Positions 43,129-52,049 of a stretch of DNA of 64,000 nucleotides are shown one piece after another. Each line of letters starts with the position of its first letter. Positions within the stretch are counted from its first letter, which is position 1. The stretch spans positions 1-64,000 of the forward strand of contig PLJM01000027.1 in assembly GCA_003139695.1 (NCBI GenBank), written 5' to 3'. Both the position numbers and the translations under genes were made by a program. The notes under the pieces were generated by a model. It made no database searches and had not been told where the DNA came from. It saw only the letters and a program-made list of their open reading frames with translations. The DNA is from Candidatus Dormiibacterota bacterium. Lineage in GTDB: Bacteria; Chloroflexota; Dormibacteria; Dormibacterales; Dormibacteraceae.

Positions 43129-44022
43129 TCAGATCCTCACAAAGCGGCGTACGCCGATGTAACTCCCAAGCGCGCCCAGCAGCGCTCCACCGATGAGCAG
43201 GTCGCGCGCGAGGAAGGTGATGTAGCTGGGGTCGTAGGAGAGCGGGATGAAGACCAGATCAGTGTGAAAGCGATCGACCATCGGCTGGTATGCGATGACG
43301 AGGAGCGACAGCGCAATCGACGCCGCGATCAGGCCGGTCATGACGCCCTCGATGACAAAGGGTCCACGCACGAACCATTCGGTGGCGCCGACCAGCTTCA
43401 TGACTTCGATCTCTTTACGACGGTGATAGACAGCAGTACGAATCGTGTTCATCACGATCACCACCGAGACGACGACGAGAATCGCCATGAGTCCAACTCC
43501 CGCCAGACCCAGCCAGGAAGAAAGCTCGAGCATGCGGTTGACGAAGTCGCCTTGATAGTTGGTGGGATCGACGGGATCCACGCCTGACCACCTCCTGCCC
43601 AGCAGGTCGATGGCCGCGACATCCTTGAGGTCGATGACGCGGACCTGGAGCTTGGCGTCCAGCGGATTGCCGCTGATCTGGGTGGCGAACACAGCATTGT
43701 TGGGATCCGCCTTGAAGTCCACCAGCGCCTGTTCCTTGGTGATGAACGTGACGGTGGCGACGCGCGGGTCCGCCGTCAGCTGATCCCGAAAATCGTAAAC
43801 GGTCTGCAGCGGGGTGCCGTCGGCGACGTTGATCGAGATCTCGCTGACCTTCAACCTGAAGCCGTCGACCACCTGCGAGAACGTGTGCCCTACCAGCAGG
43901 TTGACGCCGCCCAGGATGAGGATGAGCGTGATCGACAGCACCGCGGCCAAGCTGACCGCGAGGTTTCGCCAGAAGCTCTGCCAGGCGCTACTGAGCGCGA
44001 ATTTGAGGTTTCGTAACTTCAT
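43129..44022 (-). CDS. ftsX: Cell-division ABC-type protein FtsX
   Basis: A 297-residue protein with one N-terminal helix, a large extracytoplasmic domain (about 45-160) and three C-terminal helices. Blocks typical of FtsX are AWQSFWRNLAVSLAAVLSI, the EISINVADGTPL opening of the outer domain, and NTIRTAVYHRRKEIEVMKLVGATEWFVRGPFVIEG. It transmits ATP hydrolysis by FtsE to the M23 coiled-coil protein encoded next. Overlaps ftsE by 35 bases. Confidence 0.95.
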   Translation of the reverse strand: MKLRNLKFALSSAWQSFWRNLAVSLAAVLSITLILILGGVNLLVGHTFSQVVDGFRLKVSEISINVADGTPLQTVYDFRDQLTADPRVATVTFITKEQALVDFKADPNNAVFATQISGNPLDAKLQVRVIDLKDVAAIDLLGRRWSGVDPVDPTNYQGDFVNRMLELSSWLGLAGVGLMAILVVVSVVIVMNTIRTAVYHRRKEIEVMKLVGATEWFVRGPFVIEGVMTGLIAASIALSLLVIAYQPMVDRFHTDLVFIPLSYDPSYITFLARDLLIGGALLGALGSYIGVRRFVRI

Positions 44023-44731
44023 CGTGATACCTGCCTGATCTGTCGTCTCGTGCGATCTGCCCAGCGTCGATCGCGACCACCCGGCGTCTCAAGAGGTCGA
44101 CGATCTCGCGGTTGTGAGTCGCCATCACCACGGTGGCTCCCCTGGCGTTGATCCGAAGGAAGAGCTGCATGATTTCCCACGCGGTCGCGGGGTCGAGGTT
44201 GCCCGTGGGCTCGTCGGCGATGATGAAACGGGGCGCGTGCACAAGGGCCCGAGCGATGGCGACGCGCTGCTGCTCGCCGCCTGACAAGTTGGCGGGGTAG
44301 GTCTGCTCCTTGCCCGAGAGGCCGACCGTGTCCATGGCTTCGGCGACGCGCGACTGGACGAGGCGGTCCGGCTCGCCGTGCACTCTCAGTGCGAAAGCGA
44401 CGTTCTCATACACGGTGAGGTTCGGCAGCAGCTTGAAGTCCTGGAAGACCAGGCCGATCTTGCGGCGGTAGTGAGGCAGCTTGCGCCGCTTCATGCGGCC
44501 GAGCTCGACGCCTTCCACGAAGATCTTGCCCTTGGTTGGCTTCTCCTCTCGTATCAGCAGGCGGACCAGCGTGGACTTGCCCGCGCCAGAGGGACCTACG
44601 AGGAAGAGGAAGTCGCCTTCGGGTACGACAAGGTTCACATCCCGAAGGGCCTCGGTGCCCGTGGGGTAGGTCTTCCAGACGTGCTGGAAGCTGATAATTG
44701 GCCGGCTGTCAAAATCTGGTGTTAGGACCAT
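43988..44731 (-). CDS. ftsE: Cell-division ATP-binding protein FtsE
   Basis: The ATG at 44731 gives 247 residues, normal for FtsE; the tracked start adds an unlikely leader. Walker A is [15 protein letters not shown] (about 42), the Q loop [19 protein letters not shown], the signature [15 protein letters not shown], Walker [14 protein letters not shown], and the switch His is in MATHNREIV. It works with FtsX to control septal peptidoglycan hydrolysis. The C-terminal extension ([17 protein letters not shown]) runs into the ftsX start. Confidence 0.96.
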   Translation of the reverse strand: MVLTPDFDSRPIISFQHVWKTYPTGTEALRDVNLVVPEGDFLFLVGPSGAGKSTLVRLLIREEKPTKGKIFVEGVELGRMKRRKLPHYRRKIGLVFQDFKLLPNLTVYENVAFALRVHGEPDRLVQSRVAEAMDTVGLSGKEQTYPANLSGGEQQRVAIARALVHAPRFIIADEPTGNLDPATAWEIMQLFLRINARGATVVMATHNREIVDLLRRRVVAIDAGQIARDDRSGRYHDEVTKPQIRAQ

Positions 44732-44858
44732 AAGCTGAAACTCTTGCAGTGACGTGAGGCGCTCGCGGGCGCGCGCGGCTAAGTCGCGGGCAGTATACCG
44801 CATGCCGCCTGTAGGTCCAAATAGCACTCAACCTTGTACTTGCTTGGACGTCCCCACC

Positions 44859-44927
44859 CGTCCACGCTGACGGCGTGGACGACCTCCCCCGCGAGCGGGG
44901 AGGTCATTGTCCGGCTATCCGCCGGAC
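44859..44927. terminator. Three consecutive hairpins after prfB
   Basis: Three perfect inverted repeats follow each other: 44859-44881 (CGTCCACGC/GCGTGGACG), 44882-44904 (ACCTCCCC/GGGGAGGT) and 44909-44927 (GTCCGGC/GCCGGAC). The last covers the prfB stop codon. No T tract is present. They may end or stabilise the prfB transcript before ftsE. The middle one resembles a hairpin at 48928-48950, so it may be a dispersed palindrome. Confidence 0.6.
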
Positions 44928-46031
44928 TTAATGGTGTTCTCTTTTAATTTCCAGCTCAGGTAGCTTTCGATAAAAGGGTCCAGCTCCCCGTCCAGCACCG
45001 CCTGGGCGTTGCCGAACTCGAACCCCGTCCGCACATCCTTGACCAGCGTGTATGGCTGCAGCACGTAGTTGCGGATCTGCGAGCCGAACTCCGCCGGCAG
45101 CACCTGGCCGCGGATCTGATCGAGCTGCGCCGCAGCCTCCTGCTGCTGGCGCTGAAAGAGCCTCGCCTTCAGCACTTTCATCGCCATCTCGCGGTTCTTC
45201 ATTTGCGATCGCTCGTTCTGGCAGGTGACCACGATGCCGGTGGGCAGGTGTGTGATGCGAATCGCGGAGTCCGTCTTGTTGACGTGCTGGCCCCCCGCGC
45301 CCGTGGACCTGTACGTGTCGATACGGAGGTCTTGCGCGTTGATGACTACGGCCGCCTCATCGGAACTTTCGAGCTCGGGCATCACCTCGACGAGGGCGAA
45401 GGACGTGTGGCGGCGATGGTTCTGGTCGAAGGGCGAGATGCGCACGAGACGGTGAACCCCGTGCTCCGACCGAAGCAAGCCATACGCGCGGGGGCCACGG
45501 ATGATGAACGTCGCGCTCTTGAGGCCGGCTTCCTCGCCAGGCGATGTTTCGAGGATCTCCGTTTCGAAGCGATGCCGCTCGGCCCACTTGAGGTACATGC
45601 GCATGAGCATCTCGACCCAGTCCTGGGCCTCCACCCCACCCTGGCCGACCGAGATGGTGATCACCGCGTTGTGATTCGCGTACGGATCGGTGAATAGCAG
45701 GTCCAGCTCGCGCGAGCGCAGGTCGGCATTGAGCGCCTTTCGTTCCTGCTCCACCTGCTCCTGGAGCTCGGGGTCTCCGGCGGCCAGCTGGTCGAGCTCG
45801 ATTAGGTCGCGTGCTCGCTTCTCGAGACGATCCCAGCCGGCGATCAGCTGTCGGTGTTCGGCAGCCTCTCGCGCCATCTGCCCGGCGCGGGCAGGCTCGT
45901 CCCAAACGCCAGGCTGGACCAGGAGCTTGTCGAGCTCGTCAGCCCTCGTGGCTTTCGCCTCGAGGTCAAAGGTGCTCCTTGAGTTGGAGAATCCGGTTCA
46001 GCAATTCTTTCGGGCTTAGCTCAGCGTCCAT
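44915..46031 (-). CDS. prfB: Peptide chain release factor 2 with programmed +1 frameshift
   Basis: The tracked 320-residue ORF is only the main part. Upstream, an ATG at 46031 with AGGAG before it starts 21 codons ending CTC AAG GAG CAC CTT TGA C. The slippery CTT-TGA-C, with the SD-like AAGGAG exactly three bases before CTT, is the classic RF2 autoregulatory site. Slipping +1 continues at GAC into the ORF, giving about 371 residues. RF2 marks are SPFDQ (stop recognition, UGA/UAA) and GAGGQHVNKTDSAIRITHLP (GGQ). The gene's own stop is TAG, read by RF1. A second copy of the leader lies just upstream. Confidence 0.95.
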
Positions 46032-46059
46032 CGGGTCTCCTCGTTTAGCGTGGCAGGGT

Positions 46060-46080
46060 TGGCCCGGCTATGCCGGGCCA
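46060..46080 (-). promoter_or_regulatory. Hairpin 2 upstream of prfB ribosome-binding site
   Basis: A perfect 9-base-pair inverted repeat (TGGCCCGGC, loop ATA, GCCGGGCCA) ends about 20 bases before the AGGAG of prfB. If a ribosome frameshifts on the free-standing leader at 46165-46230, its +1 frame stops at a TAG lying in this loop (46068-46070). With its flank AACCCTGCC it also resembles the palindrome shared by the dispersed composite repeats, so it may simply be a repeat. Confidence 0.55.
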
Positions 46081-46134
46081 TGACTTCGCATGCACCGTAT
46101 AACTCCAGGCGTGGCATGGAGAGGGGGTTCCGGT

Positions 46135-46155
46135 AAGGGGGACGGAGTCCCCCTT
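46135..46155 (-). promoter_or_regulatory. Hairpin 1 directly after the prfB-leader duplicate
   Basis: A perfect 9-base-pair inverted repeat (AAGGGGGAC, loop TCC, GTCCCCCTT) lies nine bases after the TGA of the leader duplicate on the transcribed minus strand. No U tract follows. Its position right behind a release-factor-dependent stop is that of an attenuator or pause structure, but this is inference. Confidence 0.55.
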
Positions 46156-46164
46156 GCCCTTTTC

Positions 46165-46230
46165 TCAAAGGTGCTCCTTGAGTTGGAGAATCCGGTTCAA
46201 CAGCTCTTTAGGGCTTAGCTCAGCGTCCAT
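46165..46230 (-). CDS. Free-standing duplicate of the prfB frameshift leader
   Basis: A 21-codon ORF between secA and prfB encodes exactly the same peptide as the prfB leader (MDAELSPKELLNRILQLKEHL, then TGA). Four codons differ, all synonymously: CCG/CCT, GAA/GAG, TTG/CTG, CTG/TTG. It keeps the SD-like AAGGAG-CAC-CTT-TGA frameshift site and has its own AGGAG six bases before ATG. The base after TGA is G, not C. It starts 18 bases after the secA stop. There is no RF2 body behind it: the +1 frame runs 32 codons through hairpin 1 to a TAG in hairpin 2. Conservation of the peptide suggests function as a leader. Confidence 0.85.
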   Translation of the reverse strand: MDAELSPKELLNRILQLKEHL

Positions 46231-46248
46231 TGGTGCTCCTAGGAATGA

Positions 46249-48879
46249 TTACTGGCCGTGACAGCGCTTGTATTTCTTACCGGAACCGCACCAGCATGGA
46301 TCGTTGCGACCAATCTTCGCAGCCGCCCCAGGGCCGGCGCCGGCGCCGACCGGCGCTCCTGCACGCTGCTTGGGCGCTCCATTGCTTCCCGCCCCCGCGG
46401 CTCCGTCGGGATCGCCGGGACCGCTCTCCAGCACCTGCCGAACGATGGGCGGCGGTGGCGCGGGAGGAACATTGCGCTGGACCTGCACCCTGAATATGCC
46501 GGCGACGATCGAACCCTGGATGCGCTCGCGTAGCTCGTTGAACATCTCGAAGGCCTCGTTCTTGTATTCGACGAGCGGGTCGCGCTGCCCGTAGGCCCGC
46601 AGGCCGATACCTTCCCGAAAATGCTCCATCTGCGTGAGGTACTCCATCCACTGCCAGTCGATGGTCTGCAGCATCAGGTCCCGTTCGACCAGCGGCATCA
46701 GGTCCGCGCCCACCTCTTCGATCTTCCGGTCGAAAGCCTCGGTCGCGGCCGCCTCGAGGTGCTCGCTGAGGGCCTCGCGACCTTTGACAAGAACCTCATC
46801 GGGGATCTGTGAGCCGGCCTCGATCGGCATGTACGCGGACAGATAGCGCACGAGGCCTTCGATGTCCCAGTTTTCGTAGTGCCGGCTCTCGCAATGAGCC
46901 TCGATGCCCTTCTCGACGACATCGTGTACGTACGTCAGGATGTTGGACCGCGTATCGGCCCCCTCGAGCACTTTGCGCCGCTCTTCGTACACGATCTGTC
47001 GCTGCTTGTTCATGACGTCGTCGTACTCGACGACGTGCTTGCGGGCATCGAAATGCATGCCCTCGACCTTCTTCTGCGCCCCGGCGATCGAGGCGGCGAC
47101 CCATGAGTGCTCGATCGGTTCCACCTCGAGCGTGTCCATCAGCCGGCCGATCCGATCCGCGGCCGGCCCGAAGATTTTCATGAGGTCGTCCTCCAGCGAG
47201 ATGAAGAACCGGCTCGACCCCGGGTCGCCCTGGCGTCCGGCGCGCCCGCGGAGCTGGTTGTCAATGCGCCGGCTCTCGTGGCGCTCGGTGCCGATGATGT
47301 GCAGGCCGCCTACGTCGGTGACCCCCCCGCCCAGCACGATGTCCGTTCCGCGGCCGGCCATGTTGGTTGCGATCGTGACTGCGCCGGGCTGGCCGGCCTC
47401 GGCAACGATCGCAGCCTCACGTTCGTGCTGCTTGGCGTTGAGCACGTTGTGTTTGACGCCGCGCTTTTCGAGCATTCGCGAGAGGCGCTCCGACTTTTCG
47501 ACCGAGACGGTGCCGACCAGGACCGGACGGTTTTCCCTGTTCATCTCGGCGATCTCGTCGATGACCGCCTCGAACTTCGACTTCTCGGTCTTGTAGATCA
47601 CGTCGGGGCTGTCGACGCGGATCATGTTCTTGTTGGTGGGGATGATCACTACGTCGAGTCCGTAGATCTTGTGAAATTCCTCGGCCTCAGTGAGAGCGGT
47701 ACCGGTCATGCCGGCGAGCTTCTCGTACTGGCGGAAGTAGTTCTGGACGGTGATGGTCGCGATCGTCTTCTGCTCCTGCTGGACCTTAACGCCCTCCTTG
47801 GCTTCGACCGCCTGGTGAAGACCATCGGACCAGCGCCTGCCGGGCATTGTTCGCCCGGTGAACTCGTCGACGATGATCACCTCGCCGTCCTTTACCAGGT
47901 ATTCCTGATCGCGGCGGAACAGCGTCTTCGCTTTCAACGCCTGGTTGATCTGATGCGCCTCGACCACGTTTTCCAGGTCGTAGATGTTGCGGATGCCAGT
48001 CCAGCGCTCCATCTTCGCGATGCCTGACTCGGTCAGCGAGGCGGACTTGTGCTTCAAGTCAACCTCGTAGTCCTCGGTCTCCACCAGACGTCCCGCCCAT
48101 CGCGCGTACTCGTAGTACTTCTCAGTCGACTCCTCCGACTGGCCCGAGATGATATGCGGGGTCCGCGCCTCGTCGATGAGAATCGAGTCCACCTCGTCGA
48201 CGATCGCGTAGTTGAGAGTTCGCTGGGCGCACTGCGCGAGATCGCGCGACATGTTGTCGCGCAGGTAGTCGAAGGCGAGCTCGGAGTTCGTGGCGTAGGT
48301 GATGTCCGCGAGGTACGCCTCCGTCTTGGTCACGGGGCGCAGGTTCTGCAGTCGCTTGTCGCCGTGGGTCTCGTCGAGGAACTCGGGGTCGTAGAGGTAG
48401 GTGGCAGTCGATCCGACGTTGACGCCGATGCTCAGCCCGAGCAGGTGGTAGATCGGCGCCATCCAACCCGCGTCTCGCCGAGCCAGGTAGTCGTTGACGG
48501 TGACCAGGTGGACGCCCTTGCCCGACAGCCCGTTCAGATACAGAGCGAGGCTGGCGACCAGCGTCTTGCCTTCACCGGTCTTCATCTCGGCGATCCGCCC
48601 CTGGTGCAACACGATGCCGCCCACGAGCTGGACGTCGAAGTGGCGCATCCCGATCGTGCGGCGGCTTGCCTCGCGGCACAGCGCGAAGGCTTCGATCAGA
48701 AGGTCGTCGAGGTCCTCGCCTTCCTGAGCCCGCTTGCGCAGCTCGTCCGACCGCCCGCGGAGGGCGGCGTCGTCGAGCGCCTGGAGCTCGGGCTCGAGGC
48801 TGTTGATCGCCGCCGCAACAGCGAGATGGCGCTTGATCTCGCGCTCGTTAGGGTCAAAAAGCTTAGTCAGGCTGGGCAC
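46249..48879 (-). CDS. secA: Preprotein translocase ATPase SecA
   Basis: The GTG at 48879 gives 876 residues starting [17 protein letters not shown], the family N-terminus; the tracked ATG adds 28 residues of repeat-derived sequence. Walker A is [15 protein letters not shown], the DEAD-like box lies in [22 protein letters not shown], and later come [51 protein letters not shown] and the C-terminal zinc-binding [14 protein letters not shown]. SecA drives Sec-dependent export. It lies upstream of the prfB leader duplicate and prfB in the same transcript direction. Confidence 0.97.
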   Translation of the reverse strand: MPSLTKLFDPNEREIKRHLAVAAAINSLEPELQALDDAALRGRSDELRKRAQEGEDLDDLLIEAFALCREASRRTIGMRHFDVQLVGGIVLHQGRIAEMKTGEGKTLVASLALYLNGLSGKGVHLVTVNDYLARRDAGWMAPIYHLLGLSIGVNVGSTATYLYDPEFLDETHGDKRLQNLRPVTKTEAYLADITYATNSELAFDYLRDNMSRDLAQCAQRTLNYAIVDEVDSILIDEARTPHIISGQSEESTEKYYEYARWAGRLVETEDYEVDLKHKSASLTESGIAKMERWTGIRNIYDLENVVEAHQINQALKAKTLFRRDQEYLVKDGEVIIVDEFTGRTMPGRRWSDGLHQAVEAKEGVKVQQEQKTIATITVQNYFRQYEKLAGMTGTALTEAEEFHKIYGLDVVIIPTNKNMIRVDSPDVIYKTEKSKFEAVIDEIAEMNRENRPVLVGTVSVEKSERLSRMLEKRGVKHNVLNAKQHEREAAIVAEAGQPGAVTIATNMAGRGTDIVLGGGVTDVGGLHIIGTERHESRRIDNQLRGRAGRQGDPGSSRFFISLEDDLMKIFGPAADRIGRLMDTLEVEPIEHSWVAASIAGAQKKVEGMHFDARKHVVEYDDVMNKQRQIVYEERRKVLEGADTRSNILTYVHDVVEKGIEAHCESRHYENWDIEGLVRYLSAYMPIEAGSQIPDEVLVKGREALSEHLEAAATEAFDRKIEEVGADLMPLVERDLMLQTIDWQWMEYLTQMEHFREGIGLRAYGQRDPLVEYKNEAFEMFNELRERIQGSIVAGIFRVQVQRNVPPAPPPPIVRQVLESGPGDPDGAAGAGSNGAPKQRAGAPVGAGAGPGAAAKIGRNDPCWCGSGKKYKRCHGQ

Positions 48880-48889
48880 TAGATCTAGG

Positions 48890-48988
48890 TTACCGGGAAG
48901 GAGCAGGCCCCAAACCCGGGGCTTGCCGACCTCCCCGCTCCGAGGGGAGGACAGGCCGCGCATCAGCGCGGCCAGGAGGGGGCCCCGG
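48890..48988. repeat. Palindrome cluster between hpf and secA
   Basis: Several inverted repeats crowd here: CCCCAAACCCGGGG near 48909, CCTCCCCGCTCCGAGGGGAGG (48930-48950) and GGCCGCGC-ATCA-GCGCGGCC (48955-48974). The middle one matches the hairpin at 44882-44904, so these look like REP-type palindromes. They could also separate the hpf and secA transcripts. Confidence 0.55.
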
Positions 48989-49534
48989 CTAAGGCACTAC
49001 GGGCTCGATAATCCCAACCGACCCGTCGGTGCGACGGAAAACTATCTCGATCATGCCCGTGTCCTCGGCGAGGAACACATGGAAGCTCTGCCCGTCCGAC
49101 TCCAGCTCCGAGATCGCCTCCTGGAGGGACACCGGGTGGAGCTTCAGCCGTATCCTCTCCGGCTCCGTCTCCCTCTCTTTGCCCTCGTCGGACTGCGGCA
49201 CGCGGACGGGCGATGTCGCCTGCTTGCGGCTGGTGCGCTTCTCCTTCAGCTTGACCACCTGGCGGTCGATCTTGTCGAAGGCAAGGTCGAAAGCGGCTTG
49301 CGGATCGGCACCGCTCTCATGTGCCGAAAGCAGCGGTGTTCGGCGCCCATCCACGTGGACGTTGATCCGGCAGAGGACGAATACGACCCCGCTCCGCTTG
49401 GCCTCGGGCGAGAACTCCACATCCGCTTCGGCAACCTTGCCAAAGTGGTGCTCAAGGCGCGTCAGCTTGCGCTGCGAATACTCCCGCAGGTCCGGTCCGA
49501 CGAGGTCGGTACGGTCGTGCAGGACGACCTTCAC
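48989..49534 (-). CDS. hpf: Ribosome hibernation-promoting factor, long form
   Basis: A 181-residue protein. The N-terminal S30AE domain (about 1-95) has [30 protein letters not shown] and [28 protein letters not shown]. The C-terminal domain (about 120-178, [52 protein letters not shown]) is the dimerisation module of long HPF that joins two ribosomes. It silences ribosomes in slow growth. hpf-secA-prfB is a known gene order. It starts with GTG. Confidence 0.95.
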   Translation of the reverse strand: MKVVLHDRTDLVGPDLREYSQRKLTRLEHHFGKVAEADVEFSPEAKRSGVVFVLCRINVHVDGRRTPLLSAHESGADPQAAFDLAFDKIDRQVVKLKEKRTSRKQATSPVRVPQSDEGKERETEPERIRLKLHPVSLQEAISELESDGQSFHVFLAEDTGMIEIVFRRTDGSVGIIEPVVP

Positions 49535-49585
49535 AAACCGAGTATAAGACCGCCCCTTGCGATCACGCCGCCCGCGTTTGCCGGC

Positions 49586-50722
49586 CTACTTGGTCGAGGG
49601 CTTGTACCCGGCTGGGGGCGGGAACAGGGTGAGGATCTCCTTCGGCAGCGGGATGCCCTGAGCGAAGATCCTGTCGAGAATCTTGGGCCGAAGGCCGCTC
49701 GGCTTGAATTCCGCGATCACCTTGCCATCAGGAGTGGCACCTTTCTGCTCGAGCAAGAAGATGTCCTGCATGGTGATGACGTCCATCTCCATGCCCATGA
49801 TCTCGGAGATGGCCGTCACCTTGCGTGAGCCATCGCGAAGCCGGTTGAGCTGACAGATGATGTTGATTCCGGATGCCACCTGTTGGCGGATCGCCTTGAT
49901 GGGGAGGTCGACGCCGGCCATCAGCACCAGGGTCTCGAGCCGAGACAGTGCATCGCGCGGACTGTTGGCGTGGATGGTGGTCATCGAGCCGTCGTGACCA
50001 GTGTTCATCGCCTGAAGCATGTCGAGAGCCTCGCCGCCACGACACTCGCCGACGACGATTCGCTCGGGCCGCATTCGCAAAGCGTTGATGACCAACCGCT
50101 GGATGGTCACCTCGCCTTCCCCGTTGATGTCACGCGGTCGGGTCTCAAGGCGACAGACGTGCTCCTGGTGGAGCTGCAGCTCGGCCGCGTCCTCGATGGT
50201 GACGATGCGGTCCTCGACCGGGATGAAGCCGGAGAGCACGTTCAAGAAGGTCGTCTTGCCCGTGCCGGTGCCTCCCGAGACGATGATGTTCGCCTTGGCG
50301 AGGACAGCCGCCTTAAGGAAGCCGAATCCAGCCTCGTTGCAGCTGCCGAATCGAATCAGGTCCTCGACCTGGAACGGATCTCGGGAGAACTTTCGAACTG
50401 TGAGCAACGGCCCGTTCAGAGCGAGCGGCCGAATGACCGCATTGACACGGGAGCCGTCCGCGAGTCGTGCATCACAAAGTGGCTGGCGCTCGTCGATGCG
50501 CCGGCCGACGGTGCGGACGATGAACTGGATCACGTTGAGAAGCTGGTCTTCGTCAGTGAACTTGATGTTGGTCAGAACCACCTTCCCGCCCATCTCGACG
50601 TAGACGTGATCGCTGCCGTTGACCATGATCTCGGTTACGCGGTCGTCACGAATGAGCGGCTCGATCGGCCCGAGCTGCTGGTAGTACTCATCGATATTGA
50701 TACCTGGGATCCGAACTGCCAT
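49586..50722 (-). CDS. CpaF/TadA-type secretion ATPase 1
   Basis: A 378-residue ATPase of the type II/IV secretion family. Conserved parts are LIRDDRVTEIMVNGSDHVYVE, RRIDERQPLCDARLADGSRVNAV, Walker A IIVSGGTGTGKTTFLNVL (about 164), Asp box [20 protein letters not shown], Walker [39 protein letters not shown]. It is closely similar to the second ATPase at 55454-56947 but lacks its long N-terminal region. It lies outside the tad cluster with comF and DUF192 genes, 5 kb from tadB/tadC. Confidence 0.93.
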   Translation of the reverse strand: MAVRIPGINIDEYYQQLGPIEPLIRDDRVTEIMVNGSDHVYVEMGGKVVLTNIKFTDEDQLLNVIQFIVRTVGRRIDERQPLCDARLADGSRVNAVIRPLALNGPLLTVRKFSRDPFQVEDLIRFGSCNEAGFGFLKAAVLAKANIIVSGGTGTGKTTFLNVLSGFIPVEDRIVTIEDAAELQLHQEHVCRLETRPRDINGEGEVTIQRLVINALRMRPERIVVGECRGGEALDMLQAMNTGHDGSMTTIHANSPRDALSRLETLVLMAGVDLPIKAIRQQVASGINIICQLNRLRDGSRKVTAISEIMGMEMDVITMQDIFLLEQKGATPDGKVIAEFKPSGLRPKILDRIFAQGIPLPKEILTLFPPPAGYKPSTK

Positions 50723-50796
50723 TAATCAGCCTCCGCGCTGTGAATACGGGGAACGCCTGACCGCACTATAAGCCAGAGGTCCCTCGGGAGCCCCCC

Positions 50797-51477
50797 TCAC
50801 AGGATCACTCGCGCGACCGAGACTCCTGTCACGGGGCCCGATCCAGATTCCCTGAGCGCCACCGCGCAAGCCTCCAGCGTGGCGCCGGTCGTCGCCACGT
50901 CGTCGAGCAGCAGGACAGGCTTTCCGGCCAGGTTTGCTCCTTCCCAGATAAACGCGCCGCGGACGTTCTCCTTGCGCCACAGGCGGTCATGGCCCACCTG
51001 GGGCGGGGTGGCCCTGACGCGGACCAGGGCCCCAGGCGGCCTCGTGAGCGCCAGCCGGCCTCTCAGCTCCCTGGCGAGGAGCTCCGCCTGGTTGAACCCT
51101 CGCTGCCTGAGACGGTCAGGGTGGAGAGGCACCGCCAGCGCCCACGAGCCCGCGAGGCCCTCGACCACCAGCCGCTCTGCCAGCAGCAGGGCAAGCGGCG
51201 TCGCGAGCTGCCGCCACCCCTCGTACTTGAACCGCCTGATCGCCAGCTCGATCGGGCCCTCGTAGGCCACTGCTGAACGCAGGCGCGACAGTGCCTTCAG
51301 GCGCGACCGACAGCCACAGCTCTTTTGGGCAAACTCCAGCTCTACACCACACCGCCTGCATATCGGCTCTTCGAGGTGCCTGATCCGCGCGCGGCACCGC
51401 TCGCACAGCCACGAGCCGACAGCTCTGCACGCCCCGCATCGTGGAGGAAGGACGAGGTCGAAGACTCGCGAGAGCAC
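50797..51477 (-). CDS. ComF-family phosphoribosyltransferase-like protein
   Basis: A 226-residue protein. The N-terminal zinc-ribbon part has four or more CxxC pairs (CGACRAVGSWLCERC, PICRRCG, KSCGC). The PRTase fold ends with VLLLDDVATTGATLEACAVAL, the PRPP-binding motif, preceded by PLHPDRLRQRGFNQAELLARELR. ComF proteins are needed for DNA uptake in competent bacteria. A place next to a pilus ATPase fits, but competence here is not shown. Start is GTG. Confidence 0.92.
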   Translation of the reverse strand: MLSRVFDLVLPPRCGACRAVGSWLCERCRARIRHLEEPICRRCGVELEFAQKSCGCRSRLKALSRLRSAVAYEGPIELAIRRFKYEGWRQLATPLALLLAERLVVEGLAGSWALAVPLHPDRLRQRGFNQAELLARELRGRLALTRPPGALVRVRATPPQVGHDRLWRKENVRGAFIWEGANLAGKPVLLLDDVATTGATLEACAVALRESGSGPVTGVSVARVIL

Positions 51478-51510
51478 ATCTGGAAGTTAGGCGGCGCGTC
51501 AAGTCCCTCT

Positions 51511-51861
51511 TTACAGGAGGATCTGATCGCCGCTCTTGAGGTCGATTTCGGTCGTCGAACCCGGTGGGAGCTCCAGCACGCTCTCGGCTCCCCACACCAA
51601 CCAGACCACGCCCCACCACGCCGGGAGGTTCCGATACACCTTCTTGACGCGCTCCTTGCGGTCCAGGAAAACAGCGTCGATCGCGAATCTCATGAACATC
51701 ATGTGGATCCCGTTGCACGGATTGATCCACATGCCGTGGCCCGGGTCAAGCCGTCGTCGGAACATCAGTCCGGCCGTCCGCCCGATAAATGAGCGTTCTA
51801 CCTCAAGGTCGTCCGCCAGGACCTTTCCGGACCGCTCGTGCACCGCGCGCCGACCTGCCAT
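51511..51861 (-). CDS. DUF192-family protein
   Basis: This 116-residue protein has the DUF192 pattern: a strand VLADDLEVERSFIGRTAGLMFRRRL, GHGMWINPCNGIHMMFMRFAIDAVFLDRKERV, and GAESVLELPPGSTTEIDLKSGDQI. The family (about 110-140 residues) is widespread and its role is unknown. It is 33 bases upstream of comF and probably co-transcribed. Confidence 0.9.
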   Translation of the reverse strand: MAGRRAVHERSGKVLADDLEVERSFIGRTAGLMFRRRLDPGHGMWINPCNGIHMMFMRFAIDAVFLDRKERVKKVYRNLPAWWGVVWLVWGAESVLELPPGSTTEIDLKSGDQILL

Positions 51862-51880
51862 CTTGCGTAGCCTAAAGAAA

Positions 51881-52023
51881 TGAGGAAAAACCCGGATGGT
51901 TTTCCCTCATGCTCTCTTTCCGGTATAAGGATGGGCTTTGACTTAGACGGATCTCTGCTTGCCACGCTTGGGTGGGCCTAGAGACAAAGTCATGGCCGGG
52001 GGAACCCCGGCCAACCCTGCAAC
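51881..52023 (+). repeat. Composite palindromic repeat, copy 1
   Basis: It starts with the hairpin TGAGGAAAAACCCGGATGG/TTTTCCCTCA (51881-51909) and ends with CATGGCCGGGGGAACCCCGGCC-AACCCTGC (51991-52020). The same two ends, in the same relative order, occur at 63671-63807 and, inverted, at 52802-52964. The middle is not well conserved. No transposase is inside. It fits a MITE- or REP/BIME-like element. Confidence 0.75.
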
Positions 52024-52049
52024 GCAAGTATCAAGGATTATTAATCGCG

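Noticed and set aside
45966-46230. prfB leader duplicate as a simple target-site duplication around an inserted repeat
   Set aside because: Similarity ends exactly at start and stop codons and all differences are synonymous; a target duplication would not respect codon boundaries. A repeat may still have inserted between the copies.
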